Position numbers and translations under genes: made by a program
Source of the DNA: Desulfosporosinus sp. HMP52
Lineage (GTDB): Bacteria > Bacillota > Desulfitobacteriia > Desulfitobacteriales > Desulfitobacteriaceae
DNA: 64,000 bases
Direction of reading: 5' to 3'
NCBI RefSeq assembly: GCF_000765145.1
Contig: NZ_JMGA01000030.1
Coordinates: 32,090-96,089, forward strand
The notes under the pieces: model-generated
Seen by the model: only the letters and a program-made list of their open reading frames with translations
What the model was told of the DNA's origin: nothing
The model's database searches: none
In this document: piece by piece, positions 51,107-60,866 of the stretch
Numbering within the stretch: position 1 is the first letter of the stretch
Layout of the letters: every line of letters begins with the position of its first letter

Positions 51107-52498
51107 ATGGGTCTGTTTCAACTACAACATCTTGATAAGAATGCGGAAACTGCTATTGATAGAATCATAATTTGCGATAACTATAATCGAACCAGGCTGT
51201 TTGCTATTGTCTTATTCTTAGCTAATCTCATTTTTCTTATGATTGATTTTAATAACAGAGCAAAAGGACTCTGGGCAATTAGTGATGGCTATTATTATGT
51301 GTTTTACACCCATATTGTTTTAGGTTTCGTGACTTTCATGTCTATTTTAGTTACTTTCAAGGTCACTGCTCACTCTGTAAGGGAGATAACTTTATTTCAT
51401 AAATTGTATGTCATACTTTTTGCTTTTTTTGCATTAAATTATTCAGCTGTTATATCTGGTTGGGTATCATTGGAGATCAATAGGCCCAATAATGTATACC
51501 TCATTGCATGCTATTCAGTTGCCATATTGTATAATTTCAAGTCAAAGATTGCTGCATTTTTGTATGGTCTGTCCTGTATTACTTTCATGATATGTTTAAC
51601 CATTAGTCTAGAGGATCCCTATTTAAGCTTTGGTCATTATCTAGATGTTTTTTTATTAGTTGTGATTGCTTATTTTTTATCGACAGTGCTTCTAAAGTAT
51701 AAGCAACGGAATTTGCTGCAAAACCATTATCTTGAGGATTTAGTCCAAGAGCGGACAAGGGAAATGCAAGTTGCTAACGATTTGCTTAAACAGGAAATAA
51801 TTGAACGTAAACGTACTGAGTCCGAGATGGCACGACTTGAAAAGTTGAATTTAATTGGTGAAATGGCGGCTAGTATCAGTCATGAAGTAAGAAATCCAAT
51901 GACTACCGTCAAAGGATTTCTGCAACTGCTTAAGGATAAACAAGGATCAAGAGAAAAGGAATTCTTCAATATCATGATAGAAGAACTAGATCGTGCCAAT
52001 TCCATTCTTACAGAGTTTCTTTCCATAACTCGTAACAAACCAACTGCGTTGGAATGTCACAATATTAATGACATAGTTATCTCGACATTACCGCTTCTTC
52101 AGGCGGACGCACAAAATAATGACAAATTACTGAATGCCGAGCTCAATGATGTCTCGGATTTACAACTCGATGTACAGGAAATTCGCCAATTGTTATTAAA
52201 TCTTGTTCGAAATGGATTCGAGGCAATGTCTAGTGGCGGACAGGTTAGCATTAGAACATATTCTTCAAACGGTGAAGTAGTCCTAGTTGTATCTGATGAA
52301 GGTACGGGAATTGACGAAATTGTGCTTGAAAAACTAGGTACACCATTTTATACAACGAAAGAAAAAGGCACAGGTTTAGGATTAGCTGTATGTTACGGTA
52401 TAGTTTCTAGACATAATGGAAGGATAAGTGTTGAAACCAGTCCTTCTGGTTCTACCTTTTATGTTTGCTTTAAATTGGATGATCGGAATTATAAATGA
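51107..52498 (+). CDS. Membrane histidine kinase (sporulation-kinase-like)
   Basis: 463 residues. Six or so N-terminal membrane helices (about 30-200) without a recognised sensory domain, a coiled coil (about 205-245), then HisKA with His259 in ASISHEVRNPMTTVKG and an ATPase domain with LLLNLVRNGFEAM, DEGTGIDE and GTGLGLAVCYGI. The HEVRNPMTTVKGFLQLL pattern matches Spo0A-phosphorelay kinases (KinB/KinC-like). In such organisms these orphan kinases often phosphorylate Spo0A or Spo0F; this is inferred. No response regulator lies next to it. AGGAG precedes ATG 51107. Confidence 0.88.
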   Translation: MGLFQLQHLDKNAETAIDRIIICDNYNRTRLFAIVLFLANLIFLMIDFNNRAKGLWAISDGYYYVFYTHIVLGFVTFMSILVTFKVTAHSVREITLFHKLYVILFAFFALNYSAVISGWVSLEINRPNNVYLIACYSVAILYNFKSKIAAFLYGLSCITFMICLTISLEDPYLSFGHYLDVFLLVVIAYFLSTVLLKYKQRNLLQNHYLEDLVQERTREMQVANDLLKQEIIERKRTESEMARLEKLNLIGEMAASISHEVRNPMTTVKGFLQLLKDKQGSREKEFFNIMIEELDRANSILTEFLSITRNKPTALECHNINDIVISTLPLLQADAQNNDKLLNAELNDVSDLQLDVQEIRQLLLNLVRNGFEAMSSGGQVSIRTYSSNGEVVLVVSDEGTGIDEIVLEKLGTPFYTTKEKGTGLGLAVCYGIVSRHNGRISVETSPSGSTFYVCFKLDDRNYK

Positions 52499-52671
52499 GT
52501 GAGTAAGCAATAGGGGTAGTAATAGAGTTTAAGTTTTGATTTGAGATAGCAGTCCTGATTCATACAGGCTGCTATCTGTGTTTTTGCCGAAGAAAATGCT
52601 GATGAAGAATTGGACGTCTCAAGTTTGCAAAGACTAGAAAAATAAAACTTGTCTTCAAAGGAGTGACTGAT

Positions 52672-55638
52672 TTGACTCATCGACGTAGCGGAACACGACA
52701 AATATTATATCCTTTAAACCCTAAAGACCCACGCAATCTTGCCTATAAACAAGAGGATCTGGGCTCGCTTCCTAAAGCTTATCAAGAGTTTTACCGAGAA
52801 ATGACCCGGTTCATTCCCTACCAGCGGGTTTTTATTGATCCACTTTATACTTTAGGGTTTGGCATTGACGCCAGTTTTTATCGGTTAATTCCTAAAGTTG
52901 TTGTTAAGGTTCTTAATAGTGAAGAAATGTCGGCAATTTTAAAGATTGCGCAGAATCTTAACACACCAGTTACTTTTCGATGTGCTGGGACTAGTTTATC
53001 GGGGCAAGCTCTAACGGATTCTGTCTTACTCATGGTTCAAGGAGCGTGGCGGCACTATGATGTGTTGGAAGAAGGAAAGAAAATTACTCTCGAACCCGGG
53101 ATTCTCGGAGTAGAGGCAAACCGGTATTTAAAATCATATGGCAGGAAGATAGGCCCGGATCCGGCGTCCATAGATCATTGCATGATTGGCGGGATAGCTG
53201 CCAATAATGCCAGCGGTATGTGCTGCGGTACTGCAGATAATAGCTATAAAACAGTTGAAGATATGCAAATTATTTTTGACGATGGAACGATTCTTGATAC
53301 AGCAGATCCTGATTCTCGTAAAACCTTTCTTCAAAGTAAACCAGATCTCATCCTACAAATAGAGAGTATTCGAGATGAGCTTAAGGCTGACCCGGAGCTA
53401 ACTATGATGATTGAAAAGAAGTATAAGATTAAGAATACTACAGGCTATAGTCTAAATGCCTTTGTTGATTATGAGGATCCAATTGAGATTATTAAGCATG
53501 TTATGATTGGTTCGGAAGGAACTTTAGGGTTCATCTCTCAAATAACCTATAAAACAGTAATCGAGCATGATCATAAAGCATCTGCCTTAATTATATATCC
53601 GGATATGGATCATGCCTGTCGAGCTGTAATGAAGCTGAATCGGGATCTGGTGTCAGCTGCTGAGATGATGGACAGGGCTTCTCTTAAAACCATGGAAGAG
53701 CAGCCGGGTATGCCCGATTATTTGAGAACTCTTTCGGAAACGGCAACCGCTCTCCTTGTGGAGGTTCGTGCAGAAAATCGGGAGGTTCTTGAAAAACGGA
53801 TTGGCGAAGTTAAAGAACGTCTTAAAGTTATCTCAACAGTTTTGCCGATTGACTTTACTACCATAAAATCCGAGTATGAAACTTATTGGAAGATTCGCAA
53901 AGGGATTTTCCCTGCAGTGGGTGGAGTACGAGAACAAGGTACAGCGGTAATTATTGAAGATGTAGCTTTTCCTTTAGAAAGATTAGCCGAAGCCACACTG
54001 GATCTAAGAAATATTCTTAACAAATTTGGCTATGTGGATGCTATTATTTATGGTCATGCTCTAGATGGGAATTGGCATTTTATTTTCACTCCGAAGTTTG
54101 AGACGGATGAAGAAATTGAGCGATATGCAGGACTTATGAAAGAGGTTAATGAACTGGTTGTCAAAAAATATGATGGCTCATTGAAGGCCGAACATGGAAC
54201 CGGTCGGAATATGGCGCCTTTTGTAGAGCTGGAATGGGGGAGTAAGGCATATCAGCTCATGAAACGGATAAAATCTGCCTTTGATCCTCGTGGCTTGTTA
54301 AATCCCGGAGTGGTTATCAATGATAATCAGAACGTCTATCTAGAAGACCTAAAAATGATGCCAGAGTCTCATGAAACTATTGACCGTTGTACAAACTGTG
54401 GTTTTTGTCAAGATATCTGCCCCTCAAAGAACATTACCACAACCCCGCGAATGAGGATTATCCTGCAACGTGAAATATCCTTTCTGAAACGGACAGGAAA
54501 AGAACCCCAGCGTTTAATGCGTTTACTTAAGGATTATGACTATGCCGGCAATGCAACCTGTGCTACAGACGGACTCTGTGCCAAAGCATGTCCCCTTTCC
54601 ATTAATACCGGAGATAATTCGAAATACCTGCGTTCACAGGCCATTACGCCTACCGCTCGCTTTATTGCCCAACGTCTGTCCAAAAATATGAATGGGGTTA
54701 CTACTTTTATGCGCTTTGGACTAGGTGCCGTAGATGTTGCCCATTCACTACTGGGAACTGGAGTGATGGATACACTGGCAACAAAGGCTCACACCCTCAC
54801 AAAGAACCGAATTCCCAACTGGAACCCTTGGATGCCTGGTCGGGGCTCTAATCCCAAGATTCCAGCCGGTAATTCAACACGGGGTATGAACTCGTCTGGA
54901 ACAGCTTCGATGAACCCAGACCTCTTAAAGGTAGTCTATTTTCCGAGCTGTATTAGCCGCTCTATGGGTCCTGCTCGTAAGGATAGGGATCAAAGACCTC
55001 TTCACGAAGTGATGAGTTCAATATTGGACAAAGCTGGATATGAAGTTATCTACCCGCCAAACATGGATAACCTGTGCTGTGGTATGCCCTGGGAAAGTAA
55101 AGGTTTCTTCGATATTGCTGATGAGAAAAGTGAGGAACTTGAGAAAGTACTGCTCCAAACCAGTGAAAATGGAAAATACCCCATTCTTTGCGACACCAGC
55201 CCCTGTCTCTATCGGATGAAACGAGCTTTTAAATCTGGAATTGAGCTGCATGATTCCGTAGAGTTTACCCATGATTTCTTGCTTAATCGCTTAAAATTAA
55301 GAAAGCTTCCAGAGACTGTGGCTGTTCATGTAACCTGTAGTTCTGTAAAAATGCATCTCAGTGATAAATTTAAGGCGATAGCAGAGGCCTGTGCAGAAAA
55401 AGTAGTGATGCCGGATGATGTACATTGTTGTGGATTTGCAGGGGATAAGGGATTCTCATTCCCTGAACTGAACCGTTCCGCCTTGGCTGGGCTAAAACCC
55501 TCGCTTCCAGAGGGCTGTACTTCGGGTTATTCTAATAGCAGAACATGTGAGATAGGGCTATCGTTACATAGTGGAATAAGCTATCAATCGTTAATGTATC
55601 TTGTGGATCGTTCCTCGACGCCACTACCATTACATTAA
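52672..55638 (+). CDS. FAD-linked oxidase fused to 4Fe-4S/CCG-type domain (D-2-hydroxyacid dehydrogenase-like)
   Basis: 988 residues from TTG 52672, nine bases after AAAGGAG. The N-terminal half (to about 540) is an FAD_binding_4/FAD-oxidase_C enzyme of the GlcD/D-lactate dehydrogenase type (TFRCAGTSLSGQALTDSV, MIGSEGTLGFISQITYKT, DGSLKAEHGTGRNMAPFVE). A two-cluster ferredoxin segment follows (CTNCGFCQDICPS, CATDGLCAKACPL), then two GlpC-type CCG domains (NLCCGMPWESKG, VHCCGFAGDKG). Such one-piece proteins oxidise D-lactate or other D-2-hydroxyacids and pass electrons to a membrane or electron-bifurcating partner. Substrate unproven. Confidence 0.85.
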   Translation: MTHRRSGTRQILYPLNPKDPRNLAYKQEDLGSLPKAYQEFYREMTRFIPYQRVFIDPLYTLGFGIDASFYRLIPKVVVKVLNSEEMSAILKIAQNLNTPVTFRCAGTSLSGQALTDSVLLMVQGAWRHYDVLEEGKKITLEPGILGVEANRYLKSYGRKIGPDPASIDHCMIGGIAANNASGMCCGTADNSYKTVEDMQIIFDDGTILDTADPDSRKTFLQSKPDLILQIESIRDELKADPELTMMIEKKYKIKNTTGYSLNAFVDYEDPIEIIKHVMIGSEGTLGFISQITYKTVIEHDHKASALIIYPDMDHACRAVMKLNRDLVSAAEMMDRASLKTMEEQPGMPDYLRTLSETATALLVEVRAENREVLEKRIGEVKERLKVISTVLPIDFTTIKSEYETYWKIRKGIFPAVGGVREQGTAVIIEDVAFPLERLAEATLDLRNILNKFGYVDAIIYGHALDGNWHFIFTPKFETDEEIERYAGLMKEVNELVVKKYDGSLKAEHGTGRNMAPFVELEWGSKAYQLMKRIKSAFDPRGLLNPGVVINDNQNVYLEDLKMMPESHETIDRCTNCGFCQDICPSKNITTTPRMRIILQREISFLKRTGKEPQRLMRLLKDYDYAGNATCATDGLCAKACPLSINTGDNSKYLRSQAITPTARFIAQRLSKNMNGVTTFMRFGLGAVDVAHSLLGTGVMDTLATKAHTLTKNRIPNWNPWMPGRGSNPKIPAGNSTRGMNSSGTASMNPDLLKVVYFPSCISRSMGPARKDRDQRPLHEVMSSILDKAGYEVIYPPNMDNLCCGMPWESKGFFDIADEKSEELEKVLLQTSENGKYPILCDTSPCLYRMKRAFKSGIELHDSVEFTHDFLLNRLKLRKLPETVAVHVTCSSVKMHLSDKFKAIAEACAEKVVMPDDVHCCGFAGDKGFSFPELNRSALAGLKPSLPEGCTSGYSNSRTCEIGLSLHSGISYQSLMYLVDRSSTPLPLH

Positions 55639-55678
55639 GAGTTGGATAACTAGGGAGTTCGAGTATTTCGCATATAAG

Positions 55679-55703
55679 AGAGAAGAAAGAAAGAAAGAAA
55701 GAT
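55679..55703. repeat. GAAA simple repeat
   Basis: About five tandem GAAA units just downstream of the oxidase stop; immediately followed by a hairpin. Confidence 0.6.
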
Positions 55704-55704
55704 A

Positions 55705-55743
55705 GGAGCTCATAATGCTGTTAATAAGCAGTATATGAGCTCC
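55705..55743 (+). terminator. Hairpin downstream of the oxidase gene
   Basis: GGAGCTCATA (55705-55714) pairs with TATGAGCTCC (55734-55743); AATT rather than a T-run follows. Confidence 0.55.
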
Positions 55744-55799
55744 AATTATAAGTGATTATTAACCTAAGGAATTAGGCTAAATCTGTAAAAATTGAGAGT

Positions 55800-56075
55800 C
55801 TAATACCTTGAATAGTTTTCTAAATCATTATCAACCCCGTATTGAAGCTGGATTTCATTGACACGCGGTATCCACTGAATTAACCGCTCCTGAACCTCCG
55901 TATCTTTTACCTTGTCGACCAGCAGTACTTGGTTTTCGCTTAACTGTACAGCGATCTTATATTGATTATTCTCTGTATCAAGGCTTACCATAATGCCCTC
56001 ATATGGTTCTTTAGCATATGGTGTATTATTTAGGAAGGCGTCTTTGCTCATTATTTTGCCATATAACTTATTCAT
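55800..56075 (-). CDS. Small protein of unknown function
   Basis: 91 residues with a good site (GAGGTG seven bases before ATG). Hydrophilic, likely a beta-rich fold (IMVSLDTENNQYKIAVQLSENQVLLVDKV). No family recognised. It lies downstream of the CGGC gene, separated by its terminator. Confidence 0.55.
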   Translation of the reverse strand: MNKLYGKIMSKDAFLNNTPYAKEPYEGIMVSLDTENNQYKIAVQLSENQVLLVDKVKDTEVQERLIQWIPRVNEIQLQYGVDNDLENYSRY

Positions 56076-56147
56076 TTTTAATCACCTCATCATTAATGTT
56101 TCCAGGTGCAATACTTCTATGTAAGCGAAGCTTCATATAAAATAAAT

Positions 56148-56190
56148 AAATGCGTTGGTTAAGAAGAGAATTTCTCCTGCCAACGCATTT
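56148..56190 (-). terminator. Terminator of the CGGC-domain gene
   Basis: AAATGCGTTGG (56148-56158) pairs with CCAACGCATTT (56180-56190); on the minus strand it is followed by ATTTATTTTAT. Confidence 0.75.
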
Positions 56191-56261
56191 TGTATAGTTC
56201 GTAGTGCTTTAAATATATCGTAACTATACTATATTTAATTTTCTCGGGGTAATTTTGTCAT

Positions 56262-56615
56262 CTAATAATTATGAGTGCCTATAACTACTGGTTTTCCGTA
56301 TTTCCCTTCTAGTTTCACCTTAATACTATCTAAATCGATGGGACAAGCAGCTGTGCTTCCAGCTCGAACCACACAGGTACCAATATGAATAGCATCAATA
56401 TCTTGATATAAATAATCAGCCATTTCCATAACTAAGCCAACCTTAGGCATAACTAGGCCGGGGCAATCACCACAACCACTGAGTCCCGCAATTTGAACTG
56501 TGTCATACTTAGCAAATTCACCATCTTTTAGAGCAGCTGCCTTAAAACATTTTAAGCAAGCAATACAACTCACATCACGGATCTTAGAACAGGAAACAAT
56601 TAAAATATTAGCCAT
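56262..56615 (-). CDS. CGGC-domain protein
   Basis: 117 residues. Pattern SCSKIRDVSCIACLKCFKA, AGLSGCGDCPGLVMPKV, DAIHIGTCVVRAG matches CGGC-domain proteins, small cysteine-rich proteins of anaerobes thought to bind zinc or another metal. Function unknown. AAGGAGG lies nine bases before ATG. Confidence 0.82.
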   Translation of the reverse strand: MANILIVSCSKIRDVSCIACLKCFKAAALKDGEFAKYDTVQIAGLSGCGDCPGLVMPKVGLVMEMADYLYQDIDAIHIGTCVVRAGSTAACPIDLDSIKVKLEGKYGKPVVIGTHNY

Positions 56616-56807
56616 AGGGTTCAGCCTCCTTGTAAATATTTAATGGAAATGTTCTACAAAGAAGATAAATAATCCTATGTAATTTGGATGGTTTAGAAAA
56701 TTTTAGAAAAGAAATTTGAAATCCCGGAAGGGAGGTTATATAAAAAGCCTATTAATGTGAAAATAGACAGTCTCGCAGGAAATCGCTACATTTCTTGGAG
56801 ATGATTC

Positions 56808-58061
56808 TTAATTAAGGATAAGTTTCCTAACACCAAGAGCATGGTTCTGCCATAGCAAGTCTTTAACGACTTCCAACTGGTGTTCCTCACATTGAATTAT
56901 TAATACAACCTCTGGTGACCGCTGTTTTTTCTGTCTGCCAGCGATGTCTTTTGTAATTATAAGCCTAATAATTAAGCCTGCCGTAAATCCAAGGATGATA
57001 CCGATTATTCCCCAGAGAATTGGGCCCCAGGTTAATAAGAAACCATAGATACTCCCAAAGAGACATAATAAGGTTGCTAGAATTATGGGTAAATCAAATA
57101 AGCTTAAACCATCTGAGGAATGAATTGAATCAAAAAGCTTTCTTTCCTCGTCGCGTTTATCCATTGATACACCAAGAATGTTCTCTTTAGGAACTCCTTT
57201 CATTTGTATAGCCGTTATAGCCAATTCCAGATAAGTTGAATGATCAAATGTTGAGACAATATACATGTTCTTCCCTCTTTCATCACCTTTGCAAAAGGGC
57301 ATGAGGAATTCTTTAGATTGATAATTATTTTTTAAGTATTTAGCCTGTTCCCAATCGAAAAGTTTATTGAGATAAACAGTTTTAGCATAGGCATCATAAA
57401 TGGAGTAAAAATATATACTTGGTAGGTTTAAGAACCATTGTGGATCGATAACAGCTCTAGCAGAGTTAAATTGTCCCAATAATGTGTAATGTATAGCCGG
57501 CAATAGCTCGGATTGAATTATAATAAATATTGACCAAATTGTTATAAAGAAAGCGGATGGGAGCCGATTTAAGGCTTGTCCTAGTCCCGGCATGAATACT
57601 GACCACATCGCCGAATGCCAGGGAATCCTTTGGTCGAGGAAATTAATATCAAATAGGCTAATGTTAAATGACTTCACTTGAGCATCTTCTCTAGCCCCTA
57701 GAATATATTGTTGATTCAAGGTGACAGTACTTCGATAACTATCCCATACTGTGAAAAGGTAAGTCGGAATATATAAGAGTACCCATTGAATATTAAGAAT
57801 GTCTTTTGCCATTTGGAATTGTCCTGTAAAGGAATACAACAAGGCTAGGTTAATATGGGCATAGTAATTAATTGTAATTTCCCAACAAAACAAAAAATAT
57901 CCCCTAAGGTATTTGCATATCATTATATGACCTAGGCCGGGGAAGGCAAGGGACCACCAAGCTATTACATAGGGGTTCTTAAATTGAAGTTGAGTAATAC
58001 CATAAGGGCTAACATAGGCTATATACCGACGAACTTTCGAATATAATTCTGGTCGGTCCAT
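56808..58061 (-). CDS. Internally duplicated membrane protein with ferredoxin-like C-terminal module
   Basis: 417 residues from ATG 58061, five bases after GGAGG. The first 240 residues are two copies of one unit: SLAFPGLGHIMICKYLRGYF with LLYSFTGQFQMAKDILNIQW and later SVFMPGLGQALNRLPSAFF with TLLGQFNSARAVIDPQW. Each copy holds a PGLG turn, two membrane helices and a conserved QW end. The C-terminal part (about 260-417) has an alpha/beta region, two membrane helices (LLCLFGSIYGFLLTWGPILW and IIGIILGFTAGLIIRLI) and a last small alpha/beta region, in the layout of stress-protein-like membrane modules. Family not recognised with certainty. Confidence 0.65.
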   Translation of the reverse strand: MDRPELYSKVRRYIAYVSPYGITQLQFKNPYVIAWWSLAFPGLGHIMICKYLRGYFLFCWEITINYYAHINLALLYSFTGQFQMAKDILNIQWVLLYIPTYLFTVWDSYRSTVTLNQQYILGAREDAQVKSFNISLFDINFLDQRIPWHSAMWSVFMPGLGQALNRLPSAFFITIWSIFIIIQSELLPAIHYTLLGQFNSARAVIDPQWFLNLPSIYFYSIYDAYAKTVYLNKLFDWEQAKYLKNNYQSKEFLMPFCKGDERGKNMYIVSTFDHSTYLELAITAIQMKGVPKENILGVSMDKRDEERKLFDSIHSSDGLSLFDLPIILATLLCLFGSIYGFLLTWGPILWGIIGIILGFTAGLIIRLIITKDIAGRQKKQRSPEVVLIIQCEEHQLEVVKDLLWQNHALGVRKLILN

Positions 58062-58280
58062 TGCAACCTCCAAATACATTTGCCTTAGTATACCCTTTTC
58101 TTGAGAGAAAATTATGACAATATTAGCGTTGATTGTCTGGCGTTGCCTATAGTATCGGTGGTTTTTTTAAATTATCTGGCTATCGATTTATCATCGAATA
58201 ATTCTATGGTATCTGAAGACATAGAAGAAGGATTTGGAAGATATAAATGAATTTACTGAATATTTAAGGAGGGGAATGAC

Positions 58281-59714
58281 ATGGATCAGAATCCATCACT
58301 TGTAAAGATAACTATGATTATCGTTATGATTACATCTTTTATAGCACCATTTACTGGAAATGCCGTTAATCTTGGAATTCCGCAGATTGGCCTGGAATAT
58401 GGAGTCGACCAATCCGGTCTAAATTGGGTTGTCACCAGTTATCTCCTAGCAAGTGCCGCTTTTTTACTGCCATTCGGACGTCTGGGAGATATTATTGGCA
58501 GAAAGAAAGTATTTCTCGTAGGAATGTTCTTTTTTGCAGTAACTTCGCTAGGGTGTGGGCTGGCATTTTCCTTCCCTGTTTTAATTATCTTCAGAGTTTT
58601 ACAAGGAATTGCCAGTGCTATGATTTTTGGGACTTCCATGGCTATTCTAACCTCAGTTGTTCCTCCAAAAGAACGGGGGAGGGCAATGGGCTTAAGTGCA
58701 GCTACCACCTATATTGGTCTTTCACTTGGCCCTGTTTTAGGTGGGGTAATATGCAGTACTATAAGTTGGCGGGGGATATTCTATTTTAATTTTATAATAG
58801 CGTTACTAGTGTTTGGCTTAACTCTTGCGAAGCTCTCAGGGGAGTGGGTCGGAGCTGACAACGAACAATTTGATACAAAGGGCAGTGTTTTTTGGACATT
58901 TGGGATACTGTTGTTTCTCTATGGATTATCGGATATCAGTCAAGGATCCCAATATTCCGCTGCCTTTATTACAGGTATCGTCTTATTGACTGCCTTTGTA
59001 TTTTACGAAAATAAAACTTCATTCCCATTACTGCCTATTCGGATGTTTTCTAAAAATCGAGCCTTTTCTTTTTCCAATTTAGCGGCCCTAATAAACTATA
59101 GCGCTACATTTGCCTTAATCTATTTGATGTCAATATATCTTCAAAATGTACAAAAGATAGATACAGCACAATCGGGTTTGATTCTCCTTTCACAGCCCAT
59201 TATTATGGCTGTTCTTTCACCTTTAGCAGGTCGTTTATCTGATAAAATTAATTCTAAGATTCTTGCTTCCTTAGGAATGGGCATAACAACAATAGGACTA
59301 TTCTTATTTATTTTTTTAACAGAAGTAACTTCCATTACGTTTATCATAGTTAACCTTGCATTCATAGGACTTGGCTTTGCTCTGTTTTCTTCGCCTAATA
59401 CAAATGCAGTTATGAGTTCTGTTGAACGACCGCTTTATGGAGTAGCTTCTTCTACCCTAGCTACGATGAGGCTTATAGGCCAAACTCTGAGTATGACCAT
59501 CGTGGCTCTTATTACTTCATTTGATATGAAAAGCTTAACCCTTGATTCGCCCTATTATGTTGAGAGTTTTCTTAGAAGCTCGAGAACCAGTTTCATTGTT
59601 TTTGCCATTCTTTGTTTTATTGGTGTTTTTGCATCTTTAGCGAGAGGGCACAAGACCAGTATAACAGGCATATCGTCAAGCCATAAAGGCCATCGTAAAA
59701 ACCAAGCCTTGTAA
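58281..59714 (+). CDS. MFS drug exporter (DHA2 family, 14 helices)
   Basis: 477 residues with 14 likely membrane helices. Motif A is GRLGDIIGRKKVFLVG (about residue 65-80), motif C ATTYIGLSLGPVLGGVI (about 147-163), as in EmrB/QacA-type proton-coupled exporters. A tail of about 15 residues is basic (SSHKGHRKNQAL). AAGGAGGGG is seven bases before ATG. No regulator adjacent. Substrate unpredictable, typically hydrophobic cations or drugs. Confidence 0.9.
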   Translation: MDQNPSLVKITMIIVMITSFIAPFTGNAVNLGIPQIGLEYGVDQSGLNWVVTSYLLASAAFLLPFGRLGDIIGRKKVFLVGMFFFAVTSLGCGLAFSFPVLIIFRVLQGIASAMIFGTSMAILTSVVPPKERGRAMGLSAATTYIGLSLGPVLGGVICSTISWRGIFYFNFIIALLVFGLTLAKLSGEWVGADNEQFDTKGSVFWTFGILLFLYGLSDISQGSQYSAAFITGIVLLTAFVFYENKTSFPLLPIRMFSKNRAFSFSNLAALINYSATFALIYLMSIYLQNVQKIDTAQSGLILLSQPIIMAVLSPLAGRLSDKINSKILASLGMGITTIGLFLFIFLTEVTSITFIIVNLAFIGLGFALFSSPNTNAVMSSVERPLYGVASSTLATMRLIGQTLSMTIVALITSFDMKSLTLDSPYYVESFLRSSRTSFIVFAILCFIGVFASLARGHKTSITGISSSHKGHRKNQAL

Positions 59715-59738
59715 AATCTGCATATTCAATTTGTTTTA

Positions 59739-60635
59739 TCACTCTATATTATGATAATCACTTAGCTTTCTTGGGCCGGCAAGAATCTCTCTGCCTATGA
59801 ATAAGGTACCGTCATCTTTTGTTTTGACATTCCATTTAACCAAGGTAATATTTCCGCTTTCAATTTCAATTGCTGTTATACTTCGCGGATGGACACTGCT
59901 TCCGTCATTAAAATAAGGAGGTTCACCTATTTCAGGAAACATTGGCCTATGGGTGTGACCGGCTATAAGCATGTGCTTTTCTCTTATTACCCACTCCGAA
60001 AGTTTCAGTTCTACTGCATCTTTCTTAGCATAGTTCTTGGCTGTACTTGTAGGATCGTTTACCCCAAACAATTCAAGTGGCCTCCAAAAATATCTTACGA
60101 GAAATCTCGAAAATCTCCACAGTTCATAATCCAGGAAACTCACCTGGTGACCGTGAATAAGGAGAATTTTTTGATTTGTAACAGTGTGCTTTAAAACTAG
60201 CCCTTCGTGGACTTGGATTTTTTCAAATAGGGGAACATATTTTTTTTCCTTTTCATTATAAGATTCACATAGATTTTTTTTAACAAATTTATTTTTGCTT
60301 TTGATCATATCGTGATTGCCAAAGATTAAATGTAACCGACCTTCATTATAAAATTCGGAAAGAAGCCAGAAAGCATTGCTATGAACATACATAATGTCTG
60401 AGAGTCTTTTGTTTTTCCAAAGCTCGTCGCCATCGCCGATCTCGATGTAAGTATAATTTTCATTATAGTAATAAGTTAAGGCTGCAAAATATAAGTTTTG
60501 GTTTTTCAAAAAGTCATCAGCCCAGCTCCCATCACCCCTATGGACGTCGCTCATTAGGATAAACCTGGAGGAATCGTCGAAAGGGATTACTTCTGCCGAT
60601 TCGAAGACGTTAGATATGCGTTTTAATTTATTCAT
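59739..60635 (-). CDS. Calcineurin-like metallophosphoesterase
   Basis: 298 residues from ATG 60635 (GGGGGT five bases before). Metal-ligand motifs in order: FILMSDVHRGDGS (DxH), EIGDGDEL (GDxxE/D), IFGNHDM (GNHD), LLIHGHQVSF (GHx) and IAGHTHRPMF (GHTH). The layout resembles UDP-2,3-diacylglucosamine hydrolase-like or uncharacterised Metallophos enzymes; the substrate is unknown. Confidence 0.85.
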   Translation of the reverse strand: MNKLKRISNVFESAEVIPFDDSSRFILMSDVHRGDGSWADDFLKNQNLYFAALTYYYNENYTYIEIGDGDELWKNKRLSDIMYVHSNAFWLLSEFYNEGRLHLIFGNHDMIKSKNKFVKKNLCESYNEKEKKYVPLFEKIQVHEGLVLKHTVTNQKILLIHGHQVSFLDYELWRFSRFLVRYFWRPLELFGVNDPTSTAKNYAKKDAVELKLSEWVIREKHMLIAGHTHRPMFPEIGEPPYFNDGSSVHPRSITAIEIESGNITLVKWNVKTKDDGTLFIGREILAGPRKLSDYHNIE

Positions 60636-60775
60636 CTTTACCCCCTGCAAAAAGAAAACATTGAAAAGGTCTTTAAGATGCTAGTTAAAGATTAATTGCA
60701 CAAGCTATTCCTTGAAAGTGTTGCTAAGCCATTATATTGAATTAAGATAAAAAAAGTGCTTTTTTTGAGGGCGCT

Positions 60776-60817
60776 AAAAACACCCCCAAAACTCAATCAA
60801 AGCTTGGGGGGTGTTTT
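60776..60817 (-). terminator. Terminator of the RNase Z gene
   Basis: AAAACACCCCC pairs with GGGGGTGTTTT; on the minus strand it is followed by TTTTTA. Confidence 0.8.
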
Positions 60818-60866
60818 GTGTCTGTGTTTATACATTTAGTCACAGAACTTCAGATGATCTTTTTAA

